Assembly (NCBI GenBank): GCA_021904315.1
Contig: CM038924.1
Span: 12,202,026-12,266,025, forward strand
Length of the DNA stretch: 64,000 nt
Source: Sphagnum magellanicum
Lineage: Eukaryota > Streptophyta > Sphagnopsida > Sphagnales > Sphagnaceae
Reading direction: 5' to 3'
Of this stretch, positions 24,000-36,800 are shown one piece after another. The notes beneath the pieces were generated by a model. That model saw only the letters and a program-made list of their open reading frames with translations. It was not told the origin of the DNA and did no database searches. The position numbers and the translations under genes were made by a program. Every line of letters starts with the position of its first letter. Positions within the stretch are counted from its first letter, which is position 1.

Positions 24000-24930
24000 G
24001 GTGCAAACCTTAAATAAACAAAAAGAAAGCTTGCACACAAGTCTAGGTTTGAATGCTACAAACTTTTAACCCACAATAGAAAGTAATTGTAGAAACTTGT
24101 TGTTGCACCAAGCCCAAGTAAATGGAGAAGCTTGTTGTTGCCACAAGCCCAAGTAAGTGCATAAGCTTGTTGTTGCCACAAGCCCAACCTTTAACCCACA
24201 ACAGAAAACAAGTGCACAACAACCTTGCTATTGCCACAAGCCTAAGTTTGAATGGTGCAAACTTTAAACAAAAAACAAGTGCACAAAGTTGCTGCTGCCA
24301 CAACTTACAAGCTTGGGTCTGACTGTTGTAAAGTTGCAAACTTGCAACAAAAAACAAGCACAAAAGCTTGCTACTGCCATGCCCAAGTCCAATTGTTGTA
24401 AACCTTAAACAAAAAATGCTTGCATTCAAGCTTGATGCTAAACAAAAAGCAAATGCATAACTTGCTATTGCTAGAACTTACAAGCTTGGGTCTAATTGTT
24501 GCAAAGTTGTAAACTTGCAAAAAAAACAAATGCACAAACTTGTTGTTATCATGCCAAAGTCCAATTGTTACAAACCTTAAACAAAAAAATACTACACATA
24601 AGTTTAATGCTAAACAAAAAGCAAGTGCACAAACTTGTTGTTACCACAATTTAGAAGCTTGGGTGTTATTGTTGCAAAGTTGTAATAAAAAACAAGTGGA
24701 GAAGCTTGTTGCTGCCACGCCCAAATTCAATTGCTACAAACCTTGAACAAAAAGTGCTTGCACAGAAGCTTTTTGTTACTACAACTTATAAGCCTAGGTT
24801 TGGATGTTACAAACCCTAAAAAAAAAACAAGCACAAAAACTTGCTACTACCACAATTTATAAACCCAAGTCTGCATGTTGCAAAGATGTTACAATTCCAA
24901 AGAAAAAACAAGTGCACTAACTACTACTGC
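24000..24930 (+). repeat. Tandem array with period of about 170 bp and nested short repeats
   Basis: The landmark 'CCAAGTCCAATTGTTG' recurs near 24382, 24553 and 24721. Each unit also carries GCACAAACTTGTTGTT-like motifs, 'ACAAGCTTGGGTCT' and 'TTGCAAAGTTGTAA'. At the left end a shorter unit (AAGCTTGTTGTTGCCACAAG) is repeated on its own. The apparent open frames rich in Asn, Gln and Lys follow from this repeat and are not claimed as genes. Confidence 0.8.
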
Positions 24931-26500
24931 AAACCCAAAATGCAAATTATAAACAAGAAGACATGATGTTTACTGAATGTGCATTGTGAACTCCATTGTC
25001 TAAGATTCTAAGCTTTATGGGCACTGGGCGTTGGATGACTCAAGAAAACTTAAGAATCGAAAATGTATTTTGATTTTCATTGTTAAACAACTTGATTTTG
25101 ATTCCAACAGTCCACTCCAAAATCTAATATTTTGAGTCCCAAGTTCCAATGTCCAAAATCTTAGACTTTTTACTCCAAATCCTTGGATCTAGTTCTCTTG
25201 AGTCTTGATTCTTCAAGTTTATAGTCCAATGTCCACCATCCTTGGCTAAGTTCTTCAAAGTTCAAACTTGTCACCCTAGGGCCTGGAGTCCAATGTCTAG
25301 CCATGATCCAAAGTTTAAAGTACAAATTTCTAACTTCTTACGTTCACAAGACCATTCAAGAGAATGGCGCTTGTACAACTTAGTGCTTTCAAGTTATAAC
25401 ACGCAATCTTAACTTCCTAAGAATGGTGTTTGTACAACTTTCAACTCTAGCCTCCAAGCTTCCCACTCAATATGCAAGTGCACTGGCGATGGCTTGTCAA
25501 AGCACGATGTGAAGATGTGGCAAAACAGTTGCTAGAAATAGCGAAAGCAAAGGCTCATTGATGATTCCTAATGTTGAAGATCTGGCGAAACTGTAATCCT
25601 AAAGTGAAGGAATCTGGCAAATCCCTAACCCTAAAGTGAAGCAATTTGGTTCACCCATTTTGAAAGGAAGTGCCATTTGAAAGACTGCTTGGGACCCACT
25701 TAGCCTAGTTATTACTTCAATCCAGATTCATTAGAGAGTATGGGCCACTTTAGATGGGGGGGGTCTAGGGTCCAAATTCCTAGGTACCAATTTGGACTTA
25801 TTTAAAGCAAATTGAATCCTTGAGTTGGACCTTATTTAGGACCTTAGCTTACATCTTAGTTCTTCAAATCACGAGCTTTCCCTTTTAGCTCTTTTTTTTT
25901 TTTGGGTTCAGACCAATTGATTTTCCCTCTAAAATGGTGCCATGTAGGTTTAGCCTAGAGTTGCCACTTTTTGCTTGAACTCTCATTTAAAGGCTGTGGG
26001 TCCAATTTATGACTCTCATCCAAATAGGATTGCTTTATTTCATGGGACCCTGGACCTTCGTCTAAACTGGCCCTAAATGTCATTGAAACAAACTCCATTG
26101 GCTTCATTTTGGGTAACTTGCAAATAGCATGGTTTAATTAGTTTATGCATGGCACAATCAAATTGTGCAAGTTCTTTTGGTTTTCAATTTCTTAATGTAT
26201 TACAATCAAATATATGATAAATTTCTTTGTCAACTTTTGAAATAAAATTGAACTACAGGGGATTAAAAAAAACAAATGGTCAATCATGGTTCAAAATGAC
26301 AACCAAAGTTGGTACGAGAGTTCTATCAACATAGGTTGGATTAATACATGTTGATGTAGTATCAAGTGATGATAACTTATTTCAAAACTAATTTCCACTC
26401 TCGTGTTTCAATTAGTTTCCTAATTTTGGATTTAAAAAAGTGGTAGGTAAGGCCTCAGTAGGAGTGTGACACTAGAAAAGTAGGTACCACTTGAGGTGAT
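24931..26500. other. Intergenic DNA, no gene recognised
   Basis: Mixed AT-rich sequence with a repetitive feel at 25020-25330 ('agtcc', 'caatgtccaa') that resembles 55520-55640. No domain-bearing frame was found. Confidence 0.45.
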
Positions 26501-26506
26501 AGTTGA

Positions 26507-26532
26507 GGGTTTAGGGTTTAGGGTTTAAACCC
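26507..26532 (+). repeat. Interstitial telomere-type repeat
   Basis: Three TTTAGGG-type units run into the palindrome GGGTTTAAACCC. The motif supports a plant origin. It is too short for a telomere relic to be certain. Confidence 0.75.
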
Positions 26533-26589
26533 GCTTTGCACTCGGAGTCAGGGTTGATGTTCAACCCAAATCAAGCATTCCTATTGGTG

Positions 26590-26915
26590 CAAAAGTTGAA
26601 ATCAGCCCAGAGGGCTATACAAGAGGAGTCAAGGCTGAACTAGAAAATATCTTTTCAATCTGCCCAAAGTTATTAATAAATGCTCAACTTTATGGCCTTG
26701 TTATTGGCCCCAAGGCTGGAAAGAGGATGCCATGGAATTTGGGAGGCCAATTTGTGACCCTTAGGCCCAATGTTTCAGCATTTATTAATATCCTGCCATC
26801 AATGTTCTAGCATTTATTAGTAACTTGGGGCCAAACAACAAGCCAAAAATGCTCAAAGTTGGCCCCAAGTTTTTTCAGCCCTGACTCCTAGTTGTGTGAA
26901 GAGGGCCTTATTCTG
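26590..26915. mobile_element. Foldback MITE-like element
   Basis: The left end reads AGAGGGCTATACAAGAGGAGTC...GGCTGAA and the right end, read in reverse, GAGGGCCCTCTTCACACAACTAGGAGTCAGGGCTGAA-like sequence. Inside, 'ATTAATAAATGCT' faces 'AGCATTTATTAG' and 'GGCCCCAAG' faces 'CTTGGGGCC'. It is non-coding. Arms are diverged and no target duplication was identified. Confidence 0.5.
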
Positions 26916-26929
26916 GTTGTGCTTTTCCA

Positions 26930-26970
26930 TGAGGGCCTTAACGAGCGTAAAGCTCACGTTAAGGTCCTTT
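26930..26970. repeat. Short strong hairpin
   Basis: AGGGCCTTAACG faces CGTTAAGGTCCTT across a loop of about 13 bases. Nothing nearby suggests a transcript that would use it. Confidence 0.6.
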
Positions 26971-26999
26971 CAAAAAGTTGTTCAAATGAACATTTGGCA

Positions 27000-28540
27000 A
27001 TGTAAGTAAGGTTCTGCTTCCAAAACATATGGTGCCCTCTCTATGGCAGAAAGAATTCTTATCTTTTTAAGACATCCTTGAAATACCGTAAAAGAAATCT
27101 TGACAATGCTTTCGTATTTAGTATGTGTTTCTTGTATATTCAATTACCCATTGGTTGAAAACCATATCATTCCATTCTTGTGTGTTGCTTTCATTTAATC
27201 CAGTCATTTCAAAAACTCGGATGCTTCCTTGTTTGGAAATATTAAAACTTTAAAGCCTCAATCATTAAACAACTCCTAAGAATTTATTAATTCATGCTTC
27301 CACTGTAGTACATGGGCAGCTTCAACACATGTCTGTCAATTAATTAATTACTTTTGGTTGACAATAGAGCACTTTCAAAATATTTTCAAATATTTTTTAA
27401 TTTCCTTCACACAATTTTAATTTTAGTTTTTTGAAAAAAGATTCAACATTTCTGAAAATAATATAATTGGTGTGAAAAACAAGTGAATGCTAGGAGAGTT
27501 CGTAGTTCTTGCCTTTTGGAAGAAGGCTTAGGGTCTTTGTTGGGCAGGGTTTCTTCAATGTTTTGTTTGCTGAACCAATTACTACTCATAATATCCCTTG
27601 CACCTTTCAAACCATGGCGATGACAACTTAGAACCATGGCAAGCAAGTTGAGTTCAGTCATGTGGTTAACAGAAAGAGTCAATACTGATGTCAATAGTAA
27701 GTGCATCATTTCCTTAAAAGGAAATATTCTCGTGAGAATAAAAAATAAATCTCCACAATCCCAATTGCCAAAGCTGGAACAAGGTTCAAAACTTTTTCTT
27801 GACGTCAACTCTCATATAAAGCAAACATATGTACAGTCAGTCATGGCTTGATGGATATGTTTGATTGAGGCGTGCCACAATTCTAACAATCTCTTACATT
27901 CAATGGGTTTTTGCTATTGAAGCTCACAAAGGTGAATCACCTTCACCAGCTTTGTTCCACTATTTCTGCAAGTAGAGAAGCAAGGAGAAAGAAATAGAGG
28001 CAAAAAGTTACAGAGAAACAGATAAGGAAAAACCAACCAGCCACAAAGGTGAGAATGGCACAGAATGGCAGTCAGCAGAATGGCAGAGAATGTGACAACC
28101 CAAGCCCCAGATTGCATCAAATTTACAGCAGCATGGTCTTTTCCAGCAGCATTGTCAAAGGCTTGAATGTGAGACACCTAGCCTTGAGGTTTGCTGTAGA
28201 AATTGGAACAATGGAAGCAGCAGCATCTCTCATCAGTACATTATTTGTATTCTCCAGATGTTATACTAGGCTTAAAAAAATCCACAACACAGGTAATTGA
28301 TGCCATTGATTGATCTATGTCACTCAGCATAACTGGATCCCTCATCATATGTAGGCAACTCATATATGTGACTACATGACCCTAATGTTAGTTTGAATCT
28401 AAGCATCTGCTGCCAGGAAGAATGAGCAACTACAAACTAGTACTGATTCTAATGTCCTTTATGAAAAGGCAATGGTGGGCTTGATCTTATCGAGTGCACC
28501 CAAAAGTCTTGGTGATAGAAAATAGGGTTTTGGGAGAGCC
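27000..28540. other. Downstream flank of the TM9SF1-type gene, no gene recognised
   Basis: Frames of up to 121 codons occur on both strands at 27443-27851 and 27914-28300 without a recognisable domain. The part nearest 28540 probably includes the 3' untranslated region of the neighbouring gene. Confidence 0.45.
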
Positions 28541-31500
28541 TTAGTCACACTTGATGTTCCTATAAATCCTTCGTACAAAAACGGATGACCCTAAATACCC
28601 CACTGCACCTGGAGACACAACAAAAATTACCAAGCCCATGTTCAGAAATGTGTTTGACTAAGCACCACAAAATGATATCAAACACATATGTAGAAAATGG
28701 GGGGAAAAAAAACCTAACTTAGATCTATCTTGAAGTGATTCTTCTGAATTGAAGATATTGGAGGCTTACCACAAAGAATGCCAAGACCAATACAGAACAT
28801 CAGTGTGTATCCGAAGTAGAAACAGGTTTGGAAGAAGCCAGTCATCTTTGTCTTCATGAAATAATAGTAGATCGAGTAGAGGAACACATAAGCACCCGTG
28901 GATGCTGCTGAGATAAATGAAGTCCATTGCCAGTGATAGTTCTCAGCATTCAACAAAAAGTAGGTACCCACAATAGTTACACATACTGTTACTATTGCAA
29001 GTATCAGGAAAACAAGGAGCATGAACCCATACACATAATACACCTGCAACAACAAAGTTGGATTTTTTCCATCCAACAAAAGCAGGTCTATGTCAAAATC
29101 ACAGCATAACAAAAACAGTTGAAAGAGGTAATGAAGATCTGACATCTCAAGAAGGTTCAGCCCTTGAAAACCTAAGACAAATAACAAGCACAATACTGAG
29201 TTTCTGGCTATCAGGGTGACAACCCCTTGTGCAGAGAGACGACCACTTTGAGAGGCCACAAATGCAAACATCATCTCTATTGCATGCATAAAGAAGAAGA
29301 CACCAATTTTGGATAATCACCCCACTTTGGGTCTCTTAGAGACAAAGGGTTAACTAAAAGTCATTCGGTATTAACAGGGGCACAATTGTATTACCTTGTA
29401 GTTCCAGAAGGAGGTGAACACAAAGTACATTTCGATGAAAATACTGCCAAAAGGAAGAAGCCCGCCCAAGAGTGCCACCACCCAAGGTGTCAGATACCAC
29501 TTTTTCTCAGGAATGGGACGTGGGATGGTTTTCACACGACAAGGGTTGTTTGGAACTCCGCTCCAATTTCTGCCCAAAACGGTTCCTAGCAGTACTAACG
29601 GAAATGAAACAAATGCCCAAATCACCAACACCACCACCTGATGCCAGCCCAGAATCCACATCATTGTGTCACTGATGGGCCTTACACAAAGTTTAGCAAC
29701 ATATACCACAAGTCTGCATTAGCAAATAAAGCAAACAGAGGATCAATGCTGATTTCCATATGCACAGACTCCAGCTTACATGTATGCTCTTAACTACTAA
29801 GAAAGTCCACATTAGAACATTTCACTGATGTGCTAACACATTCGTATAGATCACAGGTAACACTTGTGAGAATGATTAAGATCATAAGCTGTAACTGGAA
29901 ATTGCACCTGCAATGGATCAGTTAAATAGCTCAACTGTCTGCAGTATTGTATTGAAACTGTGATGGAGAGGCAGTGCCCTCCATCCAACAGATAGAATCA
30001 AAAAGTCTTCAATACAAGGGGCATGAGAAGGAAGACTAACCATGGTTCCAAATGGGATGGCTGCCAGGGAATGGTAGAAGATGGCCACGGTATTCAGAGC
30101 AAAACCAATTCCAAAGCAGGTGAATGGAAACAGAGTGGCAGTTAGAAGCATTGACTTTATCCAATGCTTTCCTGCACACATGCACAGCACATGGTCACAA
30201 TCATGTCCATAATTCTTCTGTGTTGATTCTACTACAATCCATGTTGATCTTGGCTTGAACTTCATATATGTTAGCACACTTAAAGACCAACGTCTTAGCA
30301 TCAAATTTGGAAGCTCAAGTTGGAGCAGAACTGTTGTGATCAGACCAAAAACATCTCATTGTCAGACACTGATATAGACCTCATACTGTTTCAAATGGTC
30401 GTATCACCATTTCTTGATTGAGCATTCAGCAAGGAGTTCAAAGAGGAAGTGGGTTCACCATCATTGCGGGAATAAAATGCTCCTCCCACATATCCAGATA
30501 TGAATGATGTCAGGGCATAACACACAATAAAAGTTGTGACAATAGCTCCACGTCTGTGACCACAAATCCCCAGTGAGAATGTTTTCTTGTCATATGAAAA
30601 CAGTCATAGGGTTCAGAGTGCCATATGACCACTGAAACATGAATGAGTGTTCAGCGTGATGCACTACATATTTATCATGAATAATGATTTCAGTTCTGCT
30701 TGCACCTACATTATAGTATGGGGACCCAGATGTGATTTTATGTGTAAATAAGACAGAGATAGAAACAAACATACCCAATATAAAGCATCCCAATGATTGC
30801 CACCAGGATGACAAGTAAAATGAGCATTGAAAGCTGGGCTCCTGTCCCCACTAGTGCTGACAGGAGCACTAAGTTACTGGGAACTCTGAACACGTCTCCA
30901 TGGACCAGCTTCCATCCTGACTCTTCACTAACATCCCTCTCCTGCAGACATCACATGGACACCAATAATGCTTTGCCAAATTGTTGAACCATGACCCCAA
31001 CATCCCAGTTTGATGTGCTGCTCTAGCCTGTAGACTTCAAATCCTGCATTCTTTTGCTCTACATGCAACTATCCACCTTGAACCTCTCACACTGAGCCTG
31101 ATTCACTCCTAGATCCCATCAAAATATTTTTAGACAGTATCTCCCACCCAATACTAAAACAAAAAAGATTCCCAGCAAACAATGTAAGAGGACAAGCTGG
31201 CAATTTTAAACACATTTCAGAGGTTCATTCCTTCAACTTTCTCATGACTTGTGTTTCAATGTATTTGTACATGGAGAAAAGCAGCAATATGACTTCTTAT
31301 TAAACTGTGTCCATGAGAAATTAACCAGTCCTGATCTGAAACATAAATTCTACAACTTAGAGATGATGGTTGTGAGGAATCTGGCTTACCAAAGTTTCCA
31401 AGTCATCTTCCTCACGTGCATATTTGGCATAGTCATTGCGTAGTGTCCTCATGAGGATCATTGATACAAGCCCAGTGAGGAATATCACCATCATGAATGA

Positions 31501-33745
31501 GTTGAATATTGAGAACCAGTGAATCTGTGTAACCCACATGTGGATCGAAATCAGAATACATGTATTCAACAAGATTGCAGGAAAAAACTTGCATGATAAA
31601 GGTATGAAGCAGGATGGGTTGACCTGATGCTCAAAGAATGGATAATCCAAATAGGCATCAAAGCGCCGGGCAAATGTGGTGTTGGTCTCAACCCACTCAA
31701 CCGCATATGTAAACTCCAATTGTTTCCCATCCTTGATGGGCACAAGATTGCCTTGTGTTAAGTTGACTTGAATGATCTGTGATAAGAAAAGCACACGGCA
31801 AATGTGTAACACTTTGCTAATTTCTTCAACACTTCTCAGGGGCTTGCGTTACTAACAGAGGTGCAAACATACCTGGTCCTTGTTATATTTGATCAAAAAC
31901 TGTTTGTGTGTGTTGATTATATGTCTGGAGTCTTCATCATTCTTCTCTGGATGATACTCTCCAACAAATCCTGCAAATCATATACATTTTCACAAGCTCT
32001 CAGTTCATTAGGGTTTCCACCTTTGGGTCATTCAACACACCTAATGTCAACAATCATGCTGAGAAAGTGGATAAGGAAGAGTGGAAAACATAAATGTTTG
32101 CACGAGGAAGTAGAAAAGTGAAAGAATAGAAGAATAGAAATGAATGAAGAGGAAAAGAAGCTGAATCAAAGTCATCTATATAGTGCAATCGGGCTCTTTG
32201 TCCAGAAAATACATACCCCACAGTGGCAGATCATCTGCAAATCCTCAGCCCAATTGTTCCATATGTCCCCGCACAGAAAACCAAACCAGCTATTGTCAGA
32301 AACCTGTATGTGTGGAAGAGGAAATCTGATCCCATACAAAAAACTTGGACTTGCATTTGGATACTCAGGAGGCAGTGATGTCAACCACGTTACTTGGAAT
32401 CAAGGTAGTCCCTTTTAAGAATAGGGCTTGTGGCAACACAAGGGAGAATTGAAACACAACTGCTCCACAAGATGCTAGATCAGAATCTTTGGTAAGAAAT
32501 GCTACAAAAACCAGACACATCCAGGAAGACAATCACAAAGCTAGCCAGAAGCAATGAAAAACCAAAGTTGTGGCTGAGTCAGTCTCTGAATGCAGAAGCA
32601 TACCAATGAAGAACTCAAACCAGTAGGTACTTGCAACTGCCTCCTTGAAGACATCTGCCTTTCCTTGGCTGAGTTCAAAACTGCAGATTGTTTTCTTCTC
32701 TGTTGGGACTGTCAGAAACCCAACCAACCAATTCAGGCTACAAAAATCATGTGAAGGCAACTGGACAGTTGAAAGCAAATGTTTGTCTAAACCAGTTTCC
32801 AATTTAAAGTGTGGAACTAATAATGGTTCCATGAACCTTCTCCTAGGTTCCTTTTTTCAAGAGTTGACAAAGCTAAATAAAAAAGAGCTTAAGGTGGGGT
32901 GTGACTTACTTTTGAACTTAATCTCAAGTTCGCTATCAATGAGCTCATTCCCTTCCAAGACTTCACCGAGTCCTCCCCACTTATGAGTTGAAGCTCCATC
33001 TCCAGGTTTGCAAAATGGCAAACTGTAGTAGTTGTAGGTTTCTTGAGGGTTGTTGTATGGTCCAACTTTGTTTACCCATAGCATTACCGTATCTCCAGCT
33101 GCATACTGCTCAAAAAATCATTCCCAACAAGTCTCAATTATCAAAAATCCTAATAAGCATCTGCCTGTTCGTCTAATTTCAAAGCAAATCCAAACCCTAA
33201 TCACTGGCCTTTCAATGATAAACTCCAAGTCCAAAATTCCTTCTCATGCAGAGGGTTTTCCTGAAAAGAAAGATCTTTTCTTCGCTTTAGAATGCTTTGT
33301 TAACTGATGGTCTTACGAGGTGACCAAAACCTTGAAAGAAAGAGCACACACACTCTCTACAACAATTGGAGAATTTATACTACTGCTCCACACTCCATAC
33401 ATTGCAAGGATAAAAGAGTGAAACAGCTGTGTGAAACTGGATAGAAACCAAATCCAGAATCTCTTCCTACTCATATACACAGCGACAACATCATGAGAAT
33501 ACTTCTTGTGGGGTATTAAGTGTATTTTGGACTCGCAAAGTAGGGTTTTGTGAAGGGCATGTATGTACTTGGATCACGAGAGTTATCATCACAGCCAGAA
33601 ACAACTGCACAAACCAAAAAGGGGTTTTGTAGTAAAGAGGTTTGTTTACCTTATGATCATACTCGGTTGCATCACAGTGATGGAGGAAGGGTAGTACACA
33701 TAAAGCTGCCACCAAGAAAAAAACCCTAATACTCCGTTCCTCCAT
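28541..33745 (-). CDS. TM9SF1-type transmembrane nine (nonaspanin / EMP70) protein, complete
   Basis: Endomembrane nine-span protein, probably Golgi/endosomal, involved in membrane protein sorting. Exons, high to low: 33745-33650, 33105-32910, 32708-32604, 32234-32217, 31970-31873, 31776-31624, 31524-31390, 30941-30775, 30553-30459, 30171-30041, 29637-29395, 29043-28770, 28608-28541. All are GT-AG and in phase, 1779 nt, 592 residues, against about 590-660 for the family. A signal peptide (1-26) is followed by a lumenal domain with [17 protein letters not shown], closest by memory to TM9SF1. The lumenal part ends at IHWFSI (223). TM1 is about 226-247, TM2 300-322, and TM3-TM9 fall between 324 and 590. 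The tail ends IKCD, fitting the KXD/E Golgi-retention motif known for plant TMN proteins. The 18-nt exon 4 encodes DLPLW. Confidence 0.95.
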
Positions 33746-33825
33746 CTTTCAAGATCCGGATTGAACCTATCCGTGCCAAACACAAAAGAAAACACTTTCT
33801 CTATCTACCTCTCTTAGTTCTCCTC

Positions 33826-33852
33826 TGTCTGTCTGTCTGTCTGTCTGTCTAC
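33826..33852. repeat. CTGT tetranucleotide microsatellite
   Basis: Six or so tandem CTGT units about 80 bp upstream of the TM9SF1-type start codon, likely in its leader or core promoter. Confidence 0.85.
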
Positions 33853-36800
33853 TTTCTTCTTCCTCCTTTTTGGACCACTCCTGATGATACTCAAGTACAG
33901 AAACCAGCAGTCTGAAGCTGGAAACCCAAGAAACCCCAACAACAGCTATAGAATTCCATCAAGACCCAATGATGCTAACATTCCGAACTTTACATTCCCA
34001 AAGAAACTCAATGACGATTCTGCGAGATGCAGATATTTGGGCAGAGCTTGAAACCCACGAGAAACCCACCCACGACGAAGAAGGGAGAAAAACTCACACA
34101 CGCAGGCAGCGGTAAGAACACTGCACAAGGCCGTGCAGGATGCAGAGAGCGGAGGAGGGGCTTTTTGCCAAACTCTGTTCATCCGTTGCTTCACTTGTTC
34201 ATCCGGTTACCAAACACTCACTGCATAGGTAGGTATGTAATTCAATAATTGAACTAGAAGAAGGTTGTGAGCAAAAGTGTTGGTGTTTTTTTTTTTCCTT
34301 CTTTTGGGTGTGATTTCAGTTTTGGCAATAACATTTCAAAATTCAAGAATCTTGGGGGCTTGATTTTAAAATCAGGTTTGCTTCCAATTCTATTATACAT
34401 TGCCAAGGATCGAAGAAATGGTTGTTTTCGATTGGTTGACTATGATGATTGTACCAATTATTTGCATTAAAATCATCTCTCACCTTATTGCACGGGTCTC
34501 AACTTTCATGTCTATGGGTGGGGATCGGGAAACAATTAGTTCCTTACTGGATTTGATACACAGTAGCAGAGTGATCCGTAAAGTCATGCGACTAGCAGGC
34601 GAGAGTAGGGCATCAAACGCATAACTGGTGATGAAAATTTTACAAAATGAAATAACTGGGATGCAAACTAGTTTTTTCCACCAATTTTCGTGGTAAACTG
34701 AGTTTCATCCTGTCTTTCCATTTTCCTGAGCCACTCCATTGGTGCTACATATGAATTTGTTTTTTGGCGAAAAATAGCAGTTTTCTGAAAATGGAATATT
34801 CTGTCAAAAATTCCTTGTTTTCGAAAAAGAAATTCGCCAAAAAGCGACAGAAAACTGGTTTTTTGGGGATGGTGTCGCCACATTTATGCCTACGGGCTAC
34901 AGTTTTCAGAGTTTCTTCGCCAGTTAAGTCGAAATCTGACTAGGGATGCTCGCCACCCTGGCTACATCAGGAAATTGAGAAAAAAAACACTGATTTTCAG
35001 TGCTCCAGGTCCTGGAGGACTACCTTAATTACTCTTGAACATTTTGCATTAAATACTGAGATTTAGTAAAATTTAATTACTTTGTAGATACCACTTAAAG
35101 AGGGGATAGGGCATGAAATTGAAGGGGATAGGGGGTGAAAGAGAGGGTGACTTTACAGATAACTTCATTGTTTAAGGCTCAAATTGGAGGTATGAGTGAA
35201 ATTGTTTTAAAGAACATGAACACTCTTGTGTTCAAGAGTGGTTTTCATGGTTTCCATCCATATTCTAGCGAAAGGTTAATTTCACAATTTAGTTCTTTTG
35301 ATCGACTTCCACCAAACAGGTGTGGGTTTGCAAGGGTCCAAATCACAAGAACCTGAATGTAAACCCTTCAACTTTACCATTGCAATGTGGGAACGTGTCA
35401 AATTTTTAAATGAAATTATTTTGAAAGGTTTCAATGATCAGAATTGTTTTCTTTGTCAAAAAACAAAGAAATTTAGTTGCAATATATTTATATCTGATTT
35501 TAGTAAATAGCCAGCCATATAAAAAGATGATAAAAATTTGTGCTTCATATATGGTTTATAAATAGACTTGGCTAAATCTTTCTAGGAATGATTTTCACTT
35601 TTTTTTACATCTTCCTATTAACGGTCATGACTTAAATTGCCAAAAAAAAATCCTAAAATACAAATTACGAGGTCTCAATGTTTATTGTTTATTCACACAT
35701 AGGGTTAACTTATTGTTAAAATAGGGTTATAATTAGTATTGTGGTTAAACAGAAGTTAAGGTTTGTTTCCTAAAGGCCCATTTAGACTTAGTGTTAATAA
35801 CTTGGGCTTTTTGGCCCTTAACATTCGGGTATAGTGGTAACAATGTCACACGGGAGCATTTATTATGTTAATTTCTCACCATGTTTTTGGTGAGTGAATA
35901 CACGGGAGTTGGATGGAACATACCACAACCTTAATTAACATCATCATCTCCTTATTGTCATTAGGTCCACATTAGTGACAATCAACATTTCCCACATAAC
36001 TAAAGGTGCTCTTAAAAACCCTTCCATTGTTGCTACTTTTTTCGGATCATTTCTTTGCACTACATTTGTTTTTAAAGCAAGTTTTCTGCTAAGTTATGCT
36101 TATTGACACATTCATTTCTTCATTGTTGTGTTCACTTTTATGTTTTTTCTTTTGTCATTTCATTCCATTTTGATCTTGCATTTAGCTACAATTTGACATT
36201 GCAAAAATTGTTTTTTGGGTTTCAATCAATGTCGACTAGTTTTTTTTTTCTTTTCAATAGAACCTCCAATACCGGTTCCAACTTTTCCTTAAAATTTGAA
36301 AGAACCCCTATTTTGGTCCTAGGAATTTTTTAAATAATTTTTAGACCTTTGGGTTTAGTTCTAGATGTAGTTCTTCACAAGACTATTGTTCTCTATTCTC
36401 TTAAAAAAAATTCCTTAATGGGTCCAGTTTCAAACCAAATTTTGTTCCAACTACATACACATAGCCCAAAATTGAGAAATTTCTAATTATTTACATGGTA
36501 ACCTATAAAAAGTGGCCACCAAACCAACTACATGCCTAGAGATTTTATTTTTTAAAAAAAAAAGTTGCATACTTAGAACATGTTTAGGGTGATGTTAGCT
36601 TAAATAATATGCTGAAAAATATCATTTGTTTGTATTGGAAGAAAAACAATTATTGTATCCATTTTCAACTTGGTGGTGTTTTTTTTTACAAAACATGACC
36701 AACATTTATATTACGAAAATGTTTCTTAAACTTACACATTTCACCTTTAGTTTTCAAAACCTATAATCCTTGGATCTTCTCCTAATTTACTTTCAGTCTA

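Noticed and set aside
24043-24746. Frames of 66-128 codons rich in Cys, Leu, Asn and Gln in the 24 kb array
   Set aside because: They exist on both strands and follow the tandem period, so they are by-products of the repeat.
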